This document shows, piece after piece, positions 59,845 to 64,000 of a stretch of 64,000 nt of DNA. The stretch is from CATQHS01 sp963422655 (GTDB lineage Bacteria > Actinomycetota > Acidimicrobiia > Acidimicrobiales > Aldehydirespiratoraceae): assembly GCA_963422655.1 (NCBI GenBank), contig OY730440.1:434001-498000 (forward strand), in the 5' to 3' direction. Made by a program: the position numbers and the translations under genes. The notes below the pieces were generated by a model. The model made no database searches, had not been told where the DNA came from, and was given only the letters and a program-made list of their open reading frames with translations. Each line of letters begins with the position of its first letter. The first letter of the stretch is position 1.

Positions 59845-61308
59845 CTACGAAATGTCGACCAGCGCCACCGCTTCGCCCACGGCGACACCTATGGCCGCGA
59901 TCCGGTAACCATCGCCCACCAGTTCACGGCCCACCACCACCGACGACGACGCCTTCACTTCCAGCATATACCGGTCGGTAGCCGGCCCGTTCACCGGTAA
60001 CTCGACGACCGGAATCAGGGCTCGGCGGCCCGGGCCCAACTCGAGCGAGCCGGCGCCGACGCCGCCCGCATAAAGGTCGACGAGAGCGATCCTCTCTGTC
60101 GAAGGGTTGACGATGACGACATTGGAGCGGTCCGGCCCCGATTCGGACCCCGACCGCTCCACCGGTACCAACCAATGACGAGCAGCGGCATCAGCACCGG
60201 ACGTGGCCGCAGCGCCGACAGCGGTGCCGTCGGGTCCAAAGACGACACTGTCGAGCGATACGGCCACCGGTACCCCGCCCAGCGACCGAACGACCACGGT
60301 GAGCGGACCGATCCCGGCCAGCCGTTCCTCCTCGGACAGATCCACCACCACCGTCCGGCCCGGCCGTATGGTCAACTCGATCGGATCGAAGGCCATGGTC
60401 GGGTTGTCGACCAGGATCTCGAGATCGACTTCGGCCACGAAGCGGTCCGACGAGTTGGTGACGGCTACTCGATCACGGCGACCGTCGGTGATGGCCGCCA
60501 TGGGCAGGTACCACACAGAGGCCCCCCCTGGAGTGGCCGGTGCAAGACGAACGGTGCCACCGGAGGCAGAGTTCCCGGTCATCTGGATACGTGACACCGC
60601 GATGCTGCCAGCCACCACATCGACCGTAACGGTGACCGAGGCAGCCACGGTCACCTCCTCGGTCACGTCGATGGCCACCACCTCCCCGGCCGGTATCACC
60701 ACCCCGTTCAGAGAGTCGCGGCCCACGTCGGCCACGAAGTCGATGTCGGCCACGGCATCGTCGGGAAACGGGTTGAGCAACATGACGATGAACCGCTCGC
60801 CTTGGGCCTCGAGCCTGGTCGCCCCGTAGGGAACGATCCAGCGAACGGCCGTACCGGTGAGGCACTGGGAGCGGCCCGCACCACCGGTGACGCCGGTCAC
60901 CGTCTGCTCGACGATCACATCCGGCCCGCTCACCTCGATCACCGCCCCCACCCATCGAGAGCCCGGAACCTTGTCAGCCGGCTCCAGCACCACCCGACTC
61001 CCCGGTTCTATGTCGAGCTCGAGCGAATCACCGGTCACCTCCGTCCGCCCGCTCGGGGCCACCGATACCGTCGCCCTCCGGGACTGCGAAGAGTGGCTCA
61101 CGATCTCCACGACCAATTCAGCCCCACCGCCCGGCCCGCTCCCGCCCGGGCAGAACCATGTCGTCACGGGGTCTCTGGCTGTGGCCAGAGACCCCGTACG
61201 TTCGGCCCGGGTGGTCTCGGTCGTGGAACGGTCATTGCGGTCCAGTACGAACCCCAAGGCCAAAAGGCCGCCCACGGCCGCCAGCGCCAAAACCCTGATC
61301 GTTTTCAT
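59845..61308 (-). CDS. DUF5719-family secreted or membrane protein
   Basis: This is a 487-residue protein with an N-terminal helix (about 4-22) that acts as signal anchor, then a Ser/Thr-rich region and repeated beta-rich domains. The segments VVIPAGEVVAIDV and VSIDLGPG-like strands repeat through it, and sequence marks such as WFCPGG near residue 51 are those of DUF5719, found in actinobacteria beside a large GT2 protein. Function unknown; the position 42 bases after the glycosyltransferase gene is conserved, so a role in the same cell-envelope process is likely. Confidence 0.85.
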   Translation of the reverse strand: MKTIRVLALAAVGGLLALGFVLDRNDRSTTETTRAERTGSLATARDPVTTWFCPGGSGPGGGAELVVEIVSHSSQSRRATVSVAPSGRTEVTGDSLELDIEPGSRVVLEPADKVPGSRWVGAVIEVSGPDVIVEQTVTGVTGGAGRSQCLTGTAVRWIVPYGATRLEAQGERFIVMLLNPFPDDAVADIDFVADVGRDSLNGVVIPAGEVVAIDVTEEVTVAASVTVTVDVVAGSIAVSRIQMTGNSASGGTVRLAPATPGGASVWYLPMAAITDGRRDRVAVTNSSDRFVAEVDLEILVDNPTMAFDPIELTIRPGRTVVVDLSEEERLAGIGPLTVVVRSLGGVPVAVSLDSVVFGPDGTAVGAAATSGADAAARHWLVPVERSGSESGPDRSNVVIVNPSTERIALVDLYAGGVGAGSLELGPGRRALIPVVELPVNGPATDRYMLEVKASSSVVVGRELVGDGYRIAAIGVAVGEAVALVDIS

Positions 61309-61350
61309 GGGGAACCGGGCGCAGCCGGCACGGCCCCGCCGATCATCGGA

Positions 61351-64000
61351 TCATCCGGATCGGCCCATCCGCCGACGCAGCCAGATCCCGACCAGTATCA
61401 GTGGGGCCGTGACCTGCACGATCTGAGCCAGATTCCTCTCCCTGGGAGCTGCGTAGGAGAACACGGCTTCACCCCCCGAAGCCGGCACGTACACCTCGGC
61501 CCAGCCCATGGCGTCACGCCGGGGCACGCTCTGCCCTTCCACTTCGAATCGCCATCGGTCCGCCGGGGTCTGCGCCACCAGTATCTCGGTGCCGTCGGGG
61601 ACCGTTCCGCTCAACCGATGGGCCCGGCCCTCCAAGACGGGCACACCCGCACCCAGCGGCGACACTTCCAGATCGGACAGGGCCTCGATCCCGGCGTCGA
61701 ACCCGGGCGCGAACCCAGCCCGAACCGGCACCCAGGCCGTGTTGACGAAGACGCTCGCGGCGCGGTTGGCGCCTTCTATCGCCTGCAAGTCGAGTTGGTT
61801 GCCGAAACCCTCGCCAAAGGCTGACGGCACTGCGACCGCCTCGTCGTCCGAGCTGAACGGAGCCGGCGCCAAGCGGTCCAGAAGTATCACGTAGCGGACC
61901 CCGAACCCGGCCAGGAGTCGTCCGGCTCGGGCGGTGCGGCCCGACACGACTGCCTCGATGACACCCTCCAGCAGATCGGCCCGGCCCGGGTCGGCGGGCA
62001 GGCTGCGATCGAGAATCGTCACGGAACTGCCGGTGGTAGCCCAGGCCAAACCGTCGGCCAGGCTCCGGCCTTCCACCGGCAAGAACTCCGGGGCCCCCAT
62101 CCACAGCACCCGGTAGCTCCCGACCTCGGCTGGGGAGGCCAGCCCTATCCCTTCCCCGTGGTGGCTGCGAACCAGGCCCCACCGGCCGTCGATCAACAGT
62201 CCCAGGCCGGGCAGGGCCGCCAGCACCGAAGCCACGATCATCACCGGCAGCAGCGCCTGACGCCAGCCGAAGCGAGCGAATCGGAGGTCGTGTTCCACGG
62301 CCAGCACGGCCACGCCGCAGAGCCCAGCCACCGCCGCCGCCGCCGGGGCCAGCAATAACCCGACGTCGGGCAGCCCGAACCCGATCAGGCCCCGCTGGGA
62401 GGCCAGAGCCAGCCCCCAGGAGGCCAGGGCCACCATCCATAGACGGATAGCCAGCTCCAGCCGCCATCCTCTCCCGATCAGCAAGGGGGCCACAGCCGGC
62501 ACGGCCAACAGTCCCACGAGCGGACTGGGCCGGTCGGGGCCCACCGCAAAGCGCAAGAGATCGACGAAAGAGACGAATCCGGCCGATCCGTTGCGACCGT
62601 CGGCCACCTGGCCGGCCAGGACGGCCCAGCTCGGACCGGCCCGGAACAGGTCGAGAACCACAGGGGCAGCGATCAGTGCTGCCACCGGGACAGCCAGCAC
62701 CAACGCGGCCAGGAGCCGTCCCGCATCGCCGAGCCGCCCGGCCAGCAACCCACCCACGGCCAACCCCACCGCCATCGGCACCACCAATCCCACTCCGACG
62801 GGCAGGAACAGTGCCAGCACGCCCATGATTCCGCCCACCGCTACCGCCGACCGACCGGCGTGGCCCAGGAATCGGCCCGAAGCCCGGTACGGAGACGAAG
62901 CTCCGGCCCGCAGCAGAGCCGTCAGCATCCATGGCCCGGCGCCGTAGGCGATCAACCCCGCTATCGAACCGCCGGCCAACGAGGCGGTGGCGAGCGGCAC
63001 CACCAGGTAAGCGACCAGAACACCGGTGCGAGCCCGCCGGGAGCCGGTGACACCGAGCAGCCGGTAGGCTCCGATCAACCCGATCACGATGGGAGCCAGC
63101 ACCCATCCGGTGCGTACCAAGCCGGTGCCGCCCCCCAAGACCCATCCCAGCGCACCCAGATAGGCCAGGCCACCGAGATTGGAAGTCGGAGAGCCCGTAC
63201 CTCGCTCGCTCCATCCTCCCCACCACGAGGTGACGAGATCCGAGGCGGAAGCCGGGAACGAGACGAAATCGCCCACCGGCGGCACGCCCGATGTGACCAG
63301 CGTGCGCGAACCGTAGACGAGATAGCCGGCCACCAGTACCCACACGACCCAGGTCGCCCGGCTGGAACCCGTCCGGAACGTGTCGAGGATGCCACGACGA
63401 GCCCCACCGAACAAACGGCTGCGGTCATCACGGCCCAACTGGGCCCGCACGAAGTTGGAAACTCGGATGCTTCCGTAGCGCTGCAGAGCCGTCACGTCGG
63501 CCGGGCGTACCACCCGGACTTTCAGGTTGGTTCGGCGGCGCTGGAGCACACCGGACAACCGAGTCAGGTTCCACACCCAAGCCGAGGTCACGTCCCGGAT
63601 TCGGCCCACCCGACCGGTGAGGGCGGCCACGAAGACCTCAGCCACCGCCATCACCGCCGAGAGGGGAACGGTCACGGCCAAAGAGATGATGCCGTGGTTC
63701 ACCAGCATGGCCCTCAGCGCGTGCCGGACCCGGGTGCGGCGAACGTCGTCAATCCGGCCCCGGCCCAACAGATCCTGGCGATGGCGTACCACTGCGTCGG
63801 GTACCACCACCACCCGGGCACCAACGAGCTGCGCCCGCCAGCACAGATCCACGTCCTCGCCCCTGAACGTCATAGCCTCGTCGAACCCTCCCAGCACCCC
63901 GAACAGATCCCTGCGGATCAGCATGCAGGCCGACGAGAGGGCGAAGACGTCCGATACCGCGTCGTGCTGCTCCTGATCGAGTTCGCCTTCGCCGACGATA
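61351..64000 (-). CDS. Large GT2-type glycosyltransferase/membrane protein, 5' end cut by window edge
   Basis: The frame is open to base 64000, so the N-terminal part lies outside the window; the ATG at 63924 is internal. The first visible residues end a GT2 catalytic domain: FGVLGGFDEAMTFRGEDVDLCWR is the family's acceptor-site block. After it come about a dozen membrane helices, a soluble segment, and a last helix near the C-terminus. This architecture, with a DUF5719 gene next to it, is that of mycobacterial and related galactofuranosyl- or arabinan-type envelope proteins, though the sugar is unknown. Confidence 0.88.
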   Translation of the reverse strand, partial: IVGEGELDQEQHDAVSDVFALSSACMLIRRDLFGVLGGFDEAMTFRGEDVDLCWRAQLVGARVVVVPDAVVRHRQDLLGRGRIDDVRRTRVRHALRAMLVNHGIISLAVTVPLSAVMAVAEVFVAALTGRVGRIRDVTSAWVWNLTRLSGVLQRRRTNLKVRVVRPADVTALQRYGSIRVSNFVRAQLGRDDRSRLFGGARRGILDTFRTGSSRATWVVWVLVAGYLVYGSRTLVTSGVPPVGDFVSFPASASDLVTSWWGGWSERGTGSPTSNLGGLAYLGALGWVLGGGTGLVRTGWVLAPIVIGLIGAYRLLGVTGSRRARTGVLVAYLVVPLATASLAGGSIAGLIAYGAGPWMLTALLRAGASSPYRASGRFLGHAGRSAVAVGGIMGVLALFLPVGVGLVVPMAVGLAVGGLLAGRLGDAGRLLAALVLAVPVAALIAAPVVLDLFRAGPSWAVLAGQVADGRNGSAGFVSFVDLLRFAVGPDRPSPLVGLLAVPAVAPLLIGRGWRLELAIRLWMVALASWGLALASQRGLIGFGLPDVGLLLAPAAAAVAGLCGVAVLAVEHDLRFARFGWRQALLPVMIVASVLAALPGLGLLIDGRWGLVRSHHGEGIGLASPAEVGSYRVLWMGAPEFLPVEGRSLADGLAWATTGSSVTILDRSLPADPGRADLLEGVIEAVVSGRTARAGRLLAGFGVRYVILLDRLAPAPFSSDDEAVAVPSAFGEGFGNQLDLQAIEGANRAASVFVNTAWVPVRAGFAPGFDAGIEALSDLEVSPLGAGVPVLEGRAHRLSGTVPDGTEILVAQTPADRWRFEVEGQSVPRRDAMGWAEVYVPASGGEAVFSYAAPRERNLAQIVQVTAPLILVGIWLRRRMGRSG

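Overview
The window is gene-dense, high-GC DNA from an actinobacterium. Several things point to a free-living relative of the class Acidimicrobiia: the recA-miaB-miaA-dapF-hflX-lexA-nrdJ gene order, LexA boxes of the GAAC-N4-GTTC type, two luciferase-like (probably F420-dependent) oxidoreductases, a B12-dependent ribonucleotide reductase and a DUF5719/glycosyltransferase pair. The class assignment is inference. Almost all genes are chromosomal housekeeping or metabolic genes in tightly coupled operons, many with 4-base ATGA or GTGA overlaps. No tRNA, rRNA, CRISPR array, prophage or insertion sequence was recognised.

Layout. 1-2471 (+): two tandem Rieske oxygenases and a DCC-type thiol oxidoreductase. 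2540-7776 (+): a BMP-family nucleoside-type ABC importer, made of a lipoprotein with an Asp/His repeat linker, a double ATPase and two permeases; two hairpins separate the lipoprotein from the ATPase. 7909-14275 (-): nrdJ, a BrkB-like membrane protein, a FadE5-like acyl-CoA dehydrogenase and lgt. The 14276-14451 gap carries DnaA-box-like sites. 14452-15971 (+): a RibD-like reductase and lexA, with two SOS boxes before lexA. 15968-24877 (-): recA, miaB, miaA, dapF, hflX, dapC, dapD, dapE, a run that joins DNA repair, tRNA modification and four steps of diaminopimelate synthesis. 25147-27708: msrB, a luciferase-like oxidoreductase, a PhnZ-like HD protein and an RNA cyclic phosphodiesterase. 27800-29058 (-): a PIN-domain nuclease with an unrecognised 288-residue partner, which looks like a toxin-antitoxin module of unusual type. 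29212-37484: a double GNAT acetyltransferase on + facing an ftsK, cation exchanger, rimO, pgsA, cinA-Nudix series on -.

37738-39735 is the one region that looks foreign or decayed. It holds a lower-GC sugar-nucleotide epimerase, AT-rich sequence, a 20-base C homopolymer, a P-loop ATPase broken across all three forward frames, and a small intact gene. It lies immediately downstream of ftsX. 39918-46388 (-): comF, hpf, secA, prfB, ftsE, ftsX. 46408-47845 (-): an oxidoreductase flanked by two broken gene remnants. 47931-52185 (-): manB, a Trm112-like protein, manA and ahcY. 52215-57228 (-): a membrane-anchored PLD-like protein, a GT2 glycosyltransferase with an apparent CTG start, a very large membrane protein and a CPBP protease. 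57368-59823 (+): ftsH and a membrane thioredoxin. 59845-64000 (-): a DUF5719 protein and a large GT2/membrane protein cut by the right edge.

The best candidates for something undescribed are the PIN plus 288-residue partner module (with palindromes upstream), the CinA-Nudix fusion, the DapF with Ser at its first catalytic Cys, the PLD-transmembrane protein, the PhnZ-like HD protein, and the DnaA-box cluster in front of nrdJ.
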